Below are positions 8,714 through 17,997 of a stretch of 64,000 bases of DNA, piece by piece. Where the stretch lies: positions 82,605-146,604 of the forward strand of contig NZ_JAGHFX010000094.1 in assembly GCF_017888565.1 (NCBI RefSeq), read 5' to 3'. A program made the translations under genes and the position numbers. The notes beneath the pieces are model-generated. The model made no database searches. It was not told where the DNA came from and saw only the letters and a list, made by a program, of their open reading frames with translations. Within the stretch, counting starts at the first letter, position 1, and every line of letters begins with the position of its first letter. This stretch comes from Clostridium sp. Lineage in GTDB: Bacteria > Bacillota > Clostridia > Clostridiales > Clostridiaceae.

Positions 8714-8824
8714 CTAAGCTGTTTCTTTTCTTTCATTATATATAGTTATTCCAAGGGTTAATGCTAATCCCCCCCATAAAACAATAGCTCCTAATGCAAA
8801 GAATGATAACGCTACTCCTGTCAT
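8714..8824 (-). CDS. metS: MetS-like small subunit of methionine/alanine importer
   Basis: The 36-residue product (ATG at 8824, TAG at 8714-8716) is one membrane helix, FFALGAIVLWGGLALTLGI, followed by a short charged end YNERKETA. This is the hallmark of the MetS family, which partners NSS-type transporters such as MetP of Corynebacterium glutamicum. It lies 21 bp after the large transporter gene, with a GGGGG ribosome binding site in the gap. The protein is thought to be required for transport activity rather than merely accessory. It is short enough to be missed in routine annotation. Confidence 0.85.
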   Translation of the reverse strand: MTGVALSFFALGAIVLWGGLALTLGITIYNERKETA

Positions 8825-8845
8825 TATATAGTACCCCCTTTTTAA

Positions 8846-10333
8846 TTACTCTAATATATTTTTGCTTTTCCATTGCTTTTTGCTTATTATAAGTGCAAGA
8901 ATTATCCCAAATCCAATAATACTCCATCCATAAGCAAATAATGCTGAAATATCATATCCGCCATAAGGTGCTTTAATTTCCGTAATTAGACTTTGTGCTA
9001 ACATAAATATTAATATAACTGGTGTTACAAACTTAACGCAAATATTCCACCACTTACCTATTTTAAAATATGATATTTCATTTGTATGCCCTCTAACAAT
9101 ATCTGGACTAGCTATCCAACCAATTAATATAACTTCTAGTAATCCAACTACCACAATTCCATAATTATTTATAAAATTATCTATTATATCTAATAGGTAG
9201 AGACCTGCTCCTATAGAATATAATATTCCAATTGAAAATCCTATTAAGCAAATTACTGCAACAACTTTATTTCTTGCCCATCCAAATTTATCTATAAATG
9301 GCGCTGAAACAGCTTCTATTAATGATACTGATGATGTTAAACCTGCAAATAACAAACATAAAAAGAATAATACACCTAAAAATGTTCCTACTGCTCCCAT
9401 TTCAGTAAATACCGCTGGAAATACTACAAAAGCAAGTCCAACTCCACTTGATACAACTTCACTCATTGGTATCCCCTTAGCACTTGCCATAAATCCTAAT
9501 ATAGAAAATACAGCTATAGCTGATAAAAATTCAAAACCACAATTTGCAAATGCAGTCATAAATGCACTGTTATTTATATCAGTTTTCTTAGGTAGATAAC
9601 TAGAGTAAGTCATCATTATTCCCATTGCTAAGCTAAGCGAAAAGAATACTTGTCCATAAGCAGCTACCCATACCTTTGGATCCATAACCTTTGACCAATC
9701 TGGTGTAAATAGTGTATTTAGTCCTTCTGATGCTCCTTCTAAATTAACAGCTCTAATTGCTATTATAATCATTATAATTACAAGTGCAGGTAGAAGAATT
9801 TTATTAGCTTTTTCTATTCCAGCCTTTATACCTTTATAACATATAAACCAACTTAAAAACCAAATAATTGCTATTCCTATTAGTATAGGTAAAATCATTC
9901 CTCCAAAATCAAATGGTGAACTAGATAATTTAATAAAGTCTGTATGGAAAAATTCATCAGTATTACTTCCCCATCCTTTATTTATGCTAAACCTTAAATA
10001 ATTTACTGCCCAACTTAAAATCATAGAATAGTATGTTAAAATTATAAATGCATTTATAGTTGGCCACCATCCAAGCCATTCCCACTTTTTCTTTACCTTT
10101 GCAATTGCAAGTGGTGTTGATCCCTTATATTTATGTCCTAATCCATACTCTAATATTAATAATGGAATACCTGCTGTAAATATAGCAAAGAAATAAGGTA
10201 TTAAGAATGCTCCTCCCCCATTTGTATATGCTATATAGGGAAACCTCCAGATATTCCCTAACCCTACTGCCGAACCTACTGCTGCAATAATAAATCCTAA
10301 TTTCGATCCCCACTGTTCTCTGTTTTCTTCCAT
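8846..10333 (-). CDS. metP: sodium-dependent NSS family transporter, MetP-like
   Basis: The 495-residue protein has about twelve membrane segments and the neurotransmitter:sodium symporter hallmark near the start: WGSKLGFIIAAVGSAVGLGNIWRFPY-type sequence in helix 1 with the unwound GLGN. It imports a small neutral amino acid with Na+. The adjacent MetS-like gene points to methionine/alanine import rather than tryptophan or tyrosine, by analogy with C. glutamicum MetPS. It is the first gene of a two-gene operon, with no recognisable SAM or T-box element in the preceding 200 bp. Substrate is inferred. Confidence 0.92.
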   Translation of the reverse strand: MEENREQWGSKLGFIIAAVGSAVGLGNIWRFPYIAYTNGGGAFLIPYFFAIFTAGIPLLILEYGLGHKYKGSTPLAIAKVKKKWEWLGWWPTINAFIILTYYSMILSWAVNYLRFSINKGWGSNTDEFFHTDFIKLSSSPFDFGGMILPILIGIAIIWFLSWFICYKGIKAGIEKANKILLPALVIIMIIIAIRAVNLEGASEGLNTLFTPDWSKVMDPKVWVAAYGQVFFSLSLAMGIMMTYSSYLPKKTDINNSAFMTAFANCGFEFLSAIAVFSILGFMASAKGIPMSEVVSSGVGLAFVVFPAVFTEMGAVGTFLGVLFFLCLLFAGLTSSVSLIEAVSAPFIDKFGWARNKVVAVICLIGFSIGILYSIGAGLYLLDIIDNFINNYGIVVVGLLEVILIGWIASPDIVRGHTNEISYFKIGKWWNICVKFVTPVILIFMLAQSLITEIKAPYGGYDISALFAYGWSIIGFGIILALIISKKQWKSKNILE

Positions 10334-10707
10334 AAAATCGCCCCCTATAAAGTCATAATATTAATAACTTATTGATATTTAAATATATGATATATTAAAA
10401 TATCAATAAAATCAACATATTTTTAATAAAATATTATGCTAATATAATTAATTATATCATTATCTCATTATATAAAGATATATATTACTATTTTATCAAA
10501 ATACCATTGTAAAATGATATAAAAAATAAGCATCTCATAATTTGAGATACTTAATTTTTTTTTCTATTTATTATTTATTAATATTTAAATTTATTTCTTT
10601 TCTTATTTATTCTTTTCAATTTTATAACTTTTACTTATACTTTCCTTATTTATTACTTCATATTTATCGCTTTATTATTATCACTTTATATATTATCATT
10701 TTTCTTT
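10334..10707. other. intergenic region upstream of metP, downstream of the 2H gene
   Basis: Very AT-rich. It contains the metP ribosome binding site and one hairpin (10528-10552). The T/A-rich stretch 10553-10700 shows no coding potential. Confidence 0.5.
10528..10560. terminator. intrinsic terminator downstream of the 2H phosphodiesterase gene
   Basis: The stem AAG-C-ATCTCA (10528-10537) pairs with TGAGAT-A-CTT (10543-10552) with one mismatch. A run of nine Ts follows on the plus strand and an ATTTTTT run on the minus strand. Confidence 0.65.
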
Positions 10708-11238
10708 TTAGTTTCCTATAATAAACTCTTTGTGTAATTTCCATGTATTATCTGCCCATTTAAATATACTTATATTATCAAAGTAACAATTAAATTCAAA
10801 TGGATACTTATTTACATATTCCCATACTTCCTTATATATTGGAGGTACCTTTTTAGATGTTAATGTAACATGGAAAATTTTATCTTTTCCATCTTTTTTA
10901 TTAAACTCAATATAATCAAAATTATTTAAAACATCTATCAGTTTATCATGAATAACTTTTCCTTCATTAGACATATTAACATCCATATAAATAACTCTAT
11001 CATCAAAATGATTGTATTTATTCATTATAAACTCTGCTTTCTTTTCATTTTTACTAAACTTATATAAAGCATCTTCTAAATCTTTTATACTTTTATCATA
11101 TTCAAATGGTGCTTTTATAGTAAAATGTGCAGGTAACTTTGAGGACTTAGCCTTAAATTTTTGAAATATATCTTTTCTCATTTCATTATTAAAATCACCT
11201 GCTTCTCCTTTTACTACACAAACTATAACATATCTCAT
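10708..11238 (-). CDS. 2H phosphoesterase / 2'-5' RNA ligase-like protein
   Basis: The 176-residue product carries the two H-x-T motifs of the 2H superfamily: HFT at residues 38-40 and HVT at 123-125, each followed by a hydrophobic strand. This places it with LigT/ThpR/YjcG-like proteins, which act on cyclic phosphodiesters or RNA ends. The start at 11238 (MRYVIVC) is preferred over ATG 11244, which lies only two bases from the GGAGGG ribosome binding site. The gene is monocistronic with a terminator at 10528-10560. Substrate unknown. Confidence 0.85.
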   Translation of the reverse strand: MRYVIVCVVKGEAGDFNNEMRKDIFQKFKAKSSKLPAHFTIKAPFEYDKSIKDLEDALYKFSKNEKKAEFIMNKYNHFDDRVIYMDVNMSNEGKVIHDKLIDVLNNFDYIEFNKKDGKDKIFHVTLTSKKVPPIYKEVWEYVNKYPFEFNCYFDNISIFKWADNTWKLHKEFIIGN

Positions 11239-11419
11239 AAACATTTCCCTCCTCTCATAGAGTTCTTTATTTTTAACAAATACATATTTTAATTACTAAT
11301 CTCTATAATTTATTTTTTCGTATATCAAATAATAAATATACTAGTTTAAGTAAATATATAAATTAAAGTTTTTAATGGATTTTCTACTAAAATAACTTTG
11401 CTAAGTTAAGTGACCCCTA

Positions 11420-12049
11420 CTAACTCTTTTTCTCTATAGGCAAACATTCAATTCTATAACCAATTTCTTTATTAGCCATTCTATATCCTTCGTTTATCAT
11501 TTCTTCTATGCTCATTTCATTTCCTAATAAAGCATCTATAGTTATTTGTGATCTATCAGGGAAATATTTATCAAGTACTCTTTCATTAATATAATCTTGA
11601 TTCTTTATAGAATAATCATCTAAAATATGCATTACATTAAATCCAGCTTCTTTTAAAGCCCTTCCAACTAATATACTTCTATGACATCTTATTGGATCTT
11701 GCATTGCCCCAAGTAAAGCAATTCTATACCCTTTATTACATCCGTCCTTTAGCCTTTCAATCCCCTTAATAAAATCATCTTCATGAATAACTTTTTCAAA
11801 ATCAGAATACCCTTCTTCATTATAGGAAACCTTATTTATTCTCTTTGCAGCTAGCTCCTTAGCCATATAAATATATATAAATCCTGCTTTAGTTAAAGTA
11901 TACTTTATGGTTTCTTTATCAAATTGAACATTATATTTAGAATAAGGTGTCCCTCTAATATCCACAACACAATTAATATCATAATATCTTAACATATCTA
12001 TTAACTTTTCAACTGTATAATTTGAATGTCCTATTGTATATATATCCAT
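11420..12049 (-). CDS. DUF488 family protein
   Basis: The 209-residue protein begins with the family hallmark MDIYTIGHSN and has a VVDIRGTPYSKYN segment and a conserved CHRS motif (RCHRSILVGRAL) near residue 135. DUF488 proteins have a rhodanese-like look but no proven reaction. The ATG at 12049 follows AGGAGGTG. The composite repeat at 12076-12476 lies immediately upstream, so its promoter must lie in or beyond that repeat. Confidence 0.88.
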   Translation of the reverse strand: MDIYTIGHSNYTVEKLIDMLRYYDINCVVDIRGTPYSKYNVQFDKETIKYTLTKAGFIYIYMAKELAAKRINKVSYNEEGYSDFEKVIHEDDFIKGIERLKDGCNKGYRIALLGAMQDPIRCHRSILVGRALKEAGFNVMHILDDYSIKNQDYINERVLDKYFPDRSQITIDALLGNEMSIEEMINEGYRMANKEIGYRIECLPIEKKS

Positions 12050-12075
12050 TAAAACTGCACCTCCTGTAGTTAGTG

Positions 12076-12232
12076 AATAGTTAAGAGTGAAAGAGTGAAA
12101 AGTTAATGTAAATCTGCTTCAGATAAGCTTCAGCAGATCAAACTTCAAACTAAGTTCAGATAGCTTCGCTAAGTATTCAATACCTGATATGTAAAACTCA
12201 AATTCAACTTTTTCATTCTTCACTCTTATCCC
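12076..12232. repeat. intergenic inverted-repeat element, type B (variant core)
   Basis: The left arm has GAGTGAAAGAGTGAAAAGTT and the right arm has CTTTTTCATTCTTCACTCTT, giving an inverted pair about 150 bp apart. The core (about 12112-12182) differs from other type B copies and instead matches a block at 44610-44692 (AAGTTCAG...CACTAAGTATTCAAT). A type A element follows at 12276. Confidence 0.7.
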
Positions 12233-12275
12233 TTAAAACTTTTTGATTATTATTATAAATTAGAAATATAAGTTG

Positions 12276-12476
12276 GCGAAGATAAATAGAATATGTGGAG
12301 TAAGCATATAGTGAGCATTAGAAGTACTTGGTGAAGGAAGAACTACTAGGCCTTAGTGTTGTTGGTTTGTCTGAGCGTAGCGAGTTAACCAAAACTCTTG
12401 GCTTAGTAGTTTTTCCAATCCTAGCACTTCTTTGCGTAGCTATTTAGCTTATGGAACATATCTAGTTATCGTAGCC
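12276..12476. repeat. intergenic element type A, copy 1
   Basis: About 200 bp. The left end GATAAATAGAATATG is at 12282-12296; the degenerate right end CATATCTAGTTATC is at 12457-12470. Internal blocks shared with the 35693 and 44457 copies include GAAGTACTTGGTGAAGGA, CTACTAGGCCTTAGTGT, GTTAACCAAAACTCTTGGC and GCGTAGCTATTTAGCTTA. No open frame is conserved. Confidence 0.8.
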
Positions 12477-12496
12477 TTTATATTCTCATTTTATAA

Positions 12497-15400
12497 TTAG
12501 CTAAATAGTTTTAGTAGCTCTTCCTCTGTTATTGTATTTAACGTTTCTCCACTTAGCATATCTCCATCTATAATTTTACTAATTAATTCTTTCTTTTCTT
12601 CTTGAAGTTTTATAATTTTTTCTTCAATAGTATCTTTAGATATAAGCTTTATTACTTCAACTATATTTTTTTGACCAATTCTATGAGCTCTATCTGTTGC
12701 CTGATCTTGAACTGCTGGATTCCACCAAGGATCAAAGTGGACTACAACGCTAGCTGAAGTTAAGTTTAATCCAACGCCACCAGCTTTTAAGGAAATTAAA
12801 AATATATTTTTATCTCTATTATTAAATTCATCAACTAAATTTATTCTTTCTTTTGCTTTAATGCTTCCATCTAAATATAAATAGCTAATATTATCCTCTT
12901 CTAATTTATCTCCTATCTTTTTTAATACAGATGTAAATTGTGAAAATATAATTATTTTTTTATTTAAATCTGTAGTTTCTTTTATTATTTCCTTAACTAC
13001 TTTTATCTTTGCACTTTCTTCTTTAAAATCATCTATTAATAAAGATGGATCTAAACAAAGCTGACGTAATTTTGTAAGATAAGATAAAATAACAATTTTA
13101 TTATCTTTGATTTTTTTATTTTCTTTAAGTTTCTTTTTAACTTCTTTCATATATGAATTATAAATTTGTTTTTGACTAAATGTCATTTGTATTAAGTATT
13201 CTTTTTCTATTTTATCTGGTAATTCATCTAGCACATCTTCTTTTAATCGTCTTAATATAAATGGAGAAATAAGTTCTTTTAGCTCTTTTAAACTTTCATC
13301 ATCTCCATATAAAAACTTACCCTTAAATCTATCTTCATTATATAAATATCCTGGCATTATAAAATCAAATATTGACCATAATTCTAGTAAATTGTTTTCT
13401 ATTGGTGTTCCTGTTAAGGCTAGTTTACAATTTGCTTTTATTGATTTAACTAATTCTGAAATTTTAGATTTTTTATTTTTAATATTTTGTGCTTCATCAA
13501 TTATACAAAAGTCAAACTTTTTATCTTTATACCATTCACAATCACTTCTTAAAGTCCCATATGTGGTTAGTAAAACATCGTATTCTTTATAATGATCTTT
13601 AACTTTATTTCTTTCACTCACACTTCCGTGAATTACTCCCACATTTAAAGTATTTGCAAATTTTCCAAATTCACTTTTCCAATTGTACACTACAGACGTT
13701 GGAGTTATAATTAAACTCTTTTTATTATTATTATTTGAAAGTAATAATGTTATTGTTTGAATGGTTTTACCAAGTCCCATATCATCAGCTAATATTCCTC
13801 CAAAGCCTAAATTTTCTATTGTCTTTAGCCAATTATATCCTTTAATTTGATAATCTCTAAGTGTAGCATTTAAGTCCTTTGGAATATCATAGTATTTTTC
13901 TTTATTACTTAAATTGTTTATTAACTTATTTATCTTATCTTCTCCAGTTATAAATGGAATTCTTTTATTTCTTATTTTATTTTCTAAATGCAATAAATTA
14001 AATTTATCAACATATATTTCTTCTTTATAAACATTATTAAATAAATTCAGTTCTTCTATTGTTTTAAAAAATTCAACTACTTCCATATCCTTTAAATCTA
14101 AAAAATTGTTTTCCTTAGTTTTATAAAAGGAACTTCCCTTTTTTATTTTTTCTATTATCTCTGCTATTTCGCTATAATCTACTCCATCTATCTTATAATC
14201 AAACTTATAATAATCGTCTATTTCTTCTATTTCGCTTAATATATCTTTAGATTTTATAAGTTTTATTTCACCAAATTCATTAGATAAAGTAACTATCCCA
14301 ATTTTATTAAAATGATTTATTCCTTCACTTAGTAATATGTATTTATCCTCATCATTTCCTATAAATATAAATTTATCTTTGTGCTTTATAAACTTATATC
14401 TTTCTATCTCCATTTCTATTTTTTCTTTAGCTCTAATATCTTTTAATCCATCTAAGCTATTTACATAATTTATATCAATACTACAATATATATTTTCATT
14501 TTCTTTTTCTATATAAAATCTTGGAGTATTAACTTTATTTATTTCATATTTTACAGTTTCATCTATAATTATATCCTTTGAAATTTCACCTAATATAAAT
14601 AATAATTTTTTTAAATTAATTTCAGTATTTTTATAAATTAAATTACCCTTTTCAGCTAACTTATCGTATATTGCTTTATAATATTTTAATTGTTTTTCTG
14701 TTGGTAAATATATTTTTTTATCATATATCCAAACATCTTTTTTATCATCAATTGGTATTGTACTCTTCTTTTGAGGATTTACTATTAAAGCTTCACCTTT
14801 TTTCTTTAATGTAAATATTAAAGGCATATCTTCTTTATGGATAATTGAGTTATAGTTCATATAATCATAAGTTAAAGTTATATTTTTATTATCATATATT
14901 AATTCTAGAAAACTTCTAAGCTCATTTTTATATAGTACAAAGCTTCTACCCTCTACTATTCTACTTTTGTTTTCTTTAAATTTTGCCTTTAAAAAATCTA
15001 TTATTAAAGTATCATTTTTATTAAAATTATTATTATCATCAAATAAAAATTTTCCTAATGCTTCTACTGCAATTGTATTTTCTTCTCCTGCTCTAAGCTC
15101 CAAATGATATTCTTCATTTTTATTTACTTTAACTTGCTTTATCTTTATATATAATTTTAGTATTTTCTTATTTATTTCATTCTTTTCTTCATCTTTATTT
15201 TCTTTTTGTTTATTATTTAATATTGCATAATAAAATCTATACATAGTAGATACTAAATGGCTACAAACATAATTTTTCATTTCCTTACTATTTTCTGCAA
15301 ATTGATTGCAACTACATTTAGTATCAATTATTTTATTATTAGAATCAAACTTTAAATGAGTGCTATATTCATATTTATTTTCTAAAACTCTACCATATAT

Positions 15401-15532
15401 GTGATAAGTATCATTTATCTTTTTACTTACAACCTTAGATACTAGCCCCTTTTTAAAGAAAGCCATTCCATTATTCTTTGAAATACTAGAACTTAACTTT
15501 AAAACTGAGTTCATCATATCCTTTAAATTCAT
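12497..15532 (-). CDS. SNF2 family helicase with N-terminal SWIM zinc finger
   Basis: The 1011-residue protein begins with a SWIM-type zinc finger (C73-S-C75 and C90-S-H92). A long Lys/Ile-rich middle region corresponds to the bacterial SNF2-associated domain. The ATPase motor follows, with Walker A DDMGLGKTIQ near residue 585, DEAQ near 677, and motif VI QATDRAHRIGQ near 940. Such proteins are ATP-driven DNA translocases, probably acting in DNA repair or remodelling of nucleoprotein. The ATG at 15532 is chosen because the GTG two codons earlier is part of the AGGGGTG ribosome binding site. It is monocistronic. The specific role is unknown. Confidence 0.93.
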   Translation of the reverse strand: MNLKDMMNSVLKLSSSISKNNGMAFFKKGLVSKVVSKKINDTYHIYGRVLENKYEYSTHLKFDSNNKIIDTKCSCNQFAENSKEMKNYVCSHLVSTMYRFYYAILNNKQKENKDEEKNEINKKILKLYIKIKQVKVNKNEEYHLELRAGEENTIAVEALGKFLFDDNNNFNKNDTLIIDFLKAKFKENKSRIVEGRSFVLYKNELRSFLELIYDNKNITLTYDYMNYNSIIHKEDMPLIFTLKKKGEALIVNPQKKSTIPIDDKKDVWIYDKKIYLPTEKQLKYYKAIYDKLAEKGNLIYKNTEINLKKLLFILGEISKDIIIDETVKYEINKVNTPRFYIEKENENIYCSIDINYVNSLDGLKDIRAKEKIEMEIERYKFIKHKDKFIFIGNDEDKYILLSEGINHFNKIGIVTLSNEFGEIKLIKSKDILSEIEEIDDYYKFDYKIDGVDYSEIAEIIEKIKKGSSFYKTKENNFLDLKDMEVVEFFKTIEELNLFNNVYKEEIYVDKFNLLHLENKIRNKRIPFITGEDKINKLINNLSNKEKYYDIPKDLNATLRDYQIKGYNWLKTIENLGFGGILADDMGLGKTIQTITLLLSNNNNKKSLIITPTSVVYNWKSEFGKFANTLNVGVIHGSVSERNKVKDHYKEYDVLLTTYGTLRSDCEWYKDKKFDFCIIDEAQNIKNKKSKISELVKSIKANCKLALTGTPIENNLLELWSIFDFIMPGYLYNEDRFKGKFLYGDDESLKELKELISPFILRRLKEDVLDELPDKIEKEYLIQMTFSQKQIYNSYMKEVKKKLKENKKIKDNKIVILSYLTKLRQLCLDPSLLIDDFKEESAKIKVVKEIIKETTDLNKKIIIFSQFTSVLKKIGDKLEEDNISYLYLDGSIKAKERINLVDEFNNRDKNIFLISLKAGGVGLNLTSASVVVHFDPWWNPAVQDQATDRAHRIGQKNIVEVIKLISKDTIEEKIIKLQEEKKELISKIIDGDMLSGETLNTITEEELLKLFS

Positions 15533-15708
15533 ATACACCCCTCCTTTTTTAAAGTACTTATTATTATATATATGTTTGAATTAATAATCTACATAATTAA
15601 TGTCTTATGATGTTAATTATTAATAGACTTATTTAAGTAACGTATCAAAATTGAAAACATATATTTTCTCTTTTTATATTATAAATCTTCACATAGCAAA
15701 AAAGCTCT

Positions 15709-15756
15709 AGAGTGTATTAAATTATAATTTTTAATTTAATACATTCTAGAACAGAT
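15709..15756. terminator. long AT-rich inverted repeat
   Basis: TCTAGAGTGTATTAAATTA pairs with TAATTTAATACATTCTAGA with one mismatch around a short loop. It is preceded by an A-run (15699-15704), which becomes a T-run on the minus strand. It could terminate a transcript from the 15780 remnant, or be a simple cruciform repeat. Confidence 0.5.
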
Positions 15757-15779
15757 CTACTATCTTTATACTTTCATAT

Positions 15780-15905
15780 TTATTTAAATTTATCTGTATA
15801 TGTTGGCATCTTATAAATTCCATTAGGATTTTGTCTGAAAAAATCTTCAATTTCATCTAATTGTTTTAATGCTTCTTCTTCTTCATTTTTATAAATATGA
15901 TTTTA
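15780..15905 (-). pseudogene. short gene remnant
   Basis: On the minus strand a frame reads NEEEEALKQLDEIEDFF, then RQNPNGIYKMPTYTDKFK and a TAA stop (15780-15782). The composition is protein-like, ending in a plausible natural C-terminus, but there is no start codon or ribosome binding site upstream; the frame meets a stop just before. It looks like the 3' end of a lost gene of unknown family. Confidence 0.35.
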
Positions 15906-16022
15906 TTTCTATATATTTACATAATATATTTTAATTTCAAACTAAATAAACATTGAAAATTACTTTGTAAGTATAAAAAAATATTTTTATCAAAAACTAA
16001 GAAAAAACAAAGGAGAATACAA

Positions 16023-16361
16023 ATGATAAAAAAAATATTTTTAACTCTAGTATTACTTATATTATTTCCTAACAGTGTTAATGCAAGTACAACATCTAAT
16101 TATGCTGCACCTATACCAACTATTTCAAAAACCTATACAGAAGGTTTTTATAAATTTAATAATTCAACTAATGTAGATATAGGCATACTATTAACTACCA
16201 ACACTCCTACTAAAATCATGATCCTTGATGAAGAAATGAATATTGAATATATGAGCTTAGTACCGTATAACTATAAATTTTATCTCCGTAATATTGCCCC
16301 TGGAAAAATAATAGCACTAGTTGGTGATGGCGAAGTAGCAATATCATTTTTAACTCCTTAG
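16023..16361 (+). CDS. small exported protein, unknown function
   Basis: The 112-residue product has a clear signal peptide: MIKK, a hydrophobic run to about residue 17, and a probable cleavage site after NSVNA. The mature part of about 90 residues is polar and beta-like, with no Cys and no anchor. An AAAGGAGAA ribosome binding site precedes ATG. It stands alone with its own weak terminator (16388-16424). I do not recognise the family. Confidence 0.8.
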   Translation: MIKKIFLTLVLLILFPNSVNASTTSNYAAPIPTISKTYTEGFYKFNNSTNVDIGILLTTNTPTKIMILDEEMNIEYMSLVPYNYKFYLRNIAPGKIIALVGDGEVAISFLTP

Positions 16362-16387
16362 ATAAACTCTACTATAAAATCTTCTAA

Positions 16388-16426
16388 ATTCCGCATTATT
16401 CAGGAGTGAGTATGCGGTATTTTTAT
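16388..16426 (+). terminator. intrinsic terminator after the exported protein gene
   Basis: ATTCCGCAT (16388-16396) pairs with ATGCGGTAT (16412-16420) with one mismatch, followed by TTTTA. Confidence 0.6.
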
Positions 16427-16617
16427 CTCTCAATAAATCCATATTGATATGTTCTTTTTATACTACATATTACTTAATTCCATAAAATTTATTAATATAA
16501 ATCTATTTCATAATAATCTCTATATTTTTATTGAGAACTAAAAACGCACATTCTCTTTTGAATAAAGCGATATTTTCTTTAACTTATATTTAATTTTTTC
16601 TTAGTAGTATTTTAAGA

Positions 16618-16932
16618 TTATTCTTTAGTACCTATATAACCTTTCTTTCTTGCATAAAATTCTAATATATAGTTTAATCCCAAAAAAATTATTATTGTTA
16701 TGATAATAAAATTTGGTTGCTTTTTACCAGTTCTATTCCACACTAAGTAAAAAGCAAGTAATAAAAGTGAATTAGCTATCCCAAAAATCAATTGTGTACT
16801 ATAGTATTTAGCATTTAAAATAATATATTTATCATTTAGCATATATACACTTTTTTTATTTTTGTAGCATATCACATTGTAAATAATAAATATTGTTACG
16901 ATAACGCAACCCATAATAAATAATAAATCCAT
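16618..16932 (-). CDS. small membrane protein with three transmembrane segments
   Basis: The 104-residue protein has hydrophobic segments at about residues 2-20, 48-66 and 74-92, with basic connecting loops. An AAAGGGGAAAAG ribosome binding site precedes ATG at 16932. It may belong to a DUF3784-like group, but I cannot support this from motifs. No operon partner is evident. Confidence 0.7.
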   Translation of the reverse strand: MDLLFIMGCVIVTIFIIYNVICYKNKKSVYMLNDKYIILNAKYYSTQLIFGIANSLLLLAFYLVWNRTGKKQPNFIIITIIIFLGLNYILEFYARKKGYIGTKE

Positions 16933-17106
16933 AAAACTTTTCCCCTTTTATATTAATAAGAATTTAATACAATTACTAATTAATTATAAAATATATTCCA
17001 AATACTGTACCATTCAATTTTCAAAGAAAGTTTTCATTTCTCAAATCTCAATATTCCAAATTATTCAACTAATTAACTTGTCATATTCAAACCTAACAGT
17101 AAATTA

Positions 17107-17637
17107 TTACTCATCTAACTCTTTTACATACCTAATTAAATCCTTAATATTTTCTTTATTACAATGATATTCTGCAATATTATATGCATCTAACATACCT
17201 TGTTCATCCTCTGTTCTTTGTTTTTTTAATCTTAATTTTATTTTTAACATATTCATTAGAATTTTATCTGCTGTGTTTAGCTTTTTATAATCAAATCCAC
17301 CTCTCAAATAAAAAGTTTTAATATAATTTAATTGCTCTTTATTAAAATTATAATCCCATACTTGTTGAAGCTCTTCTTTTCTTCCTATGCTTGCCCCTGT
17401 TGCCCAAATAACAATTTTCTTGTTACATAATAAATCATAGTTTTTCTTTATTAATGCTAATCCGTTAATGCCCACAGCATAAAGTCCGCCACCATAAATA
17501 ATTACATCGTATTTTTCAAGTTTTTCTACTGTTATATCATCAGCTACTTTTAAATCGCAATTTAGATCTTCTGAAATCCATTTTGCATATGTTTCTGTAT
17601 ACCCTGATTTAGATTTGTAAATAACGATTGTTTTCAT
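17107..17637 (-). CDS. flavodoxin domain protein
   Basis: The 176-residue product begins with a flavodoxin strand and phosphate-binding loop, VIYKSKSGYTETYAKWI, followed by DVIIYGGGLYAVG and VIWATGAS in the FMN-contacting positions. The size and the basic C-terminal helix resemble the flavodoxin_5/HemG-like group. It would carry FMN and shuttle electrons, but the partner is not predictable. The stop TAA lies in a short AT-rich gap; a GGGGGA ribosome binding site precedes ATG. Confidence 0.85.
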   Translation of the reverse strand: MKTIVIYKSKSGYTETYAKWISEDLNCDLKVADDITVEKLEKYDVIIYGGGLYAVGINGLALIKKNYDLLCNKKIVIWATGASIGRKEELQQVWDYNFNKEQLNYIKTFYLRGGFDYKKLNTADKILMNMLKIKLRLKKQRTEDEQGMLDAYNIAEYHCNKENIKDLIRYVKELDE

Positions 17638-17997
17638 AATTCCCCCTATTAATGTTTTATTGCTAGACGTATTTATTTTATCTTTTAGAATTGTTTACTA
17701 TCTTTAATAAGCATCAAATTATACAGTTAAATTTTTGTTTGCATAAATTATCTTAAGCGTTTTATATCCAAAAGGCGCACTAAATAAAATATTTTACTCT
17801 TTATGTAGTGACTTATATACAAAGATACTTTTGAAAGCATTGCTAAGTACATCAACATATATTGTTCATATTATATATATTTTACCAAATAATCATTAAT
17901 ATGTTAATATTTTCAACATGATACTAATAAAATATATTCATTTATTGTATAATATACTTTGTAATCTTTAACTTAAATTTATAAAATGGAGGATAAC
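17638..17997. other. divergent intergenic region between flavodoxin and MFS genes
   Basis: About 350 bp of AT-rich sequence. TATAAT at 17948-17953 is a candidate -10 for the MFS gene, but no good -35 lies 16-18 bp upstream. I see no structured RNA or open frame. Confidence 0.45.

Noticed and set aside
8736..8927. 63-codon minus-strand frame overlapping metS and metP
   Set aside because: Another frame on the same strand encodes the recognisable MetS helix with a good ribosome binding site.
12076..12476. CRISPR-like array
   Set aside because: Repeats are inverted and dispersed, not regularly spaced direct repeats, and no cas gene is nearby.
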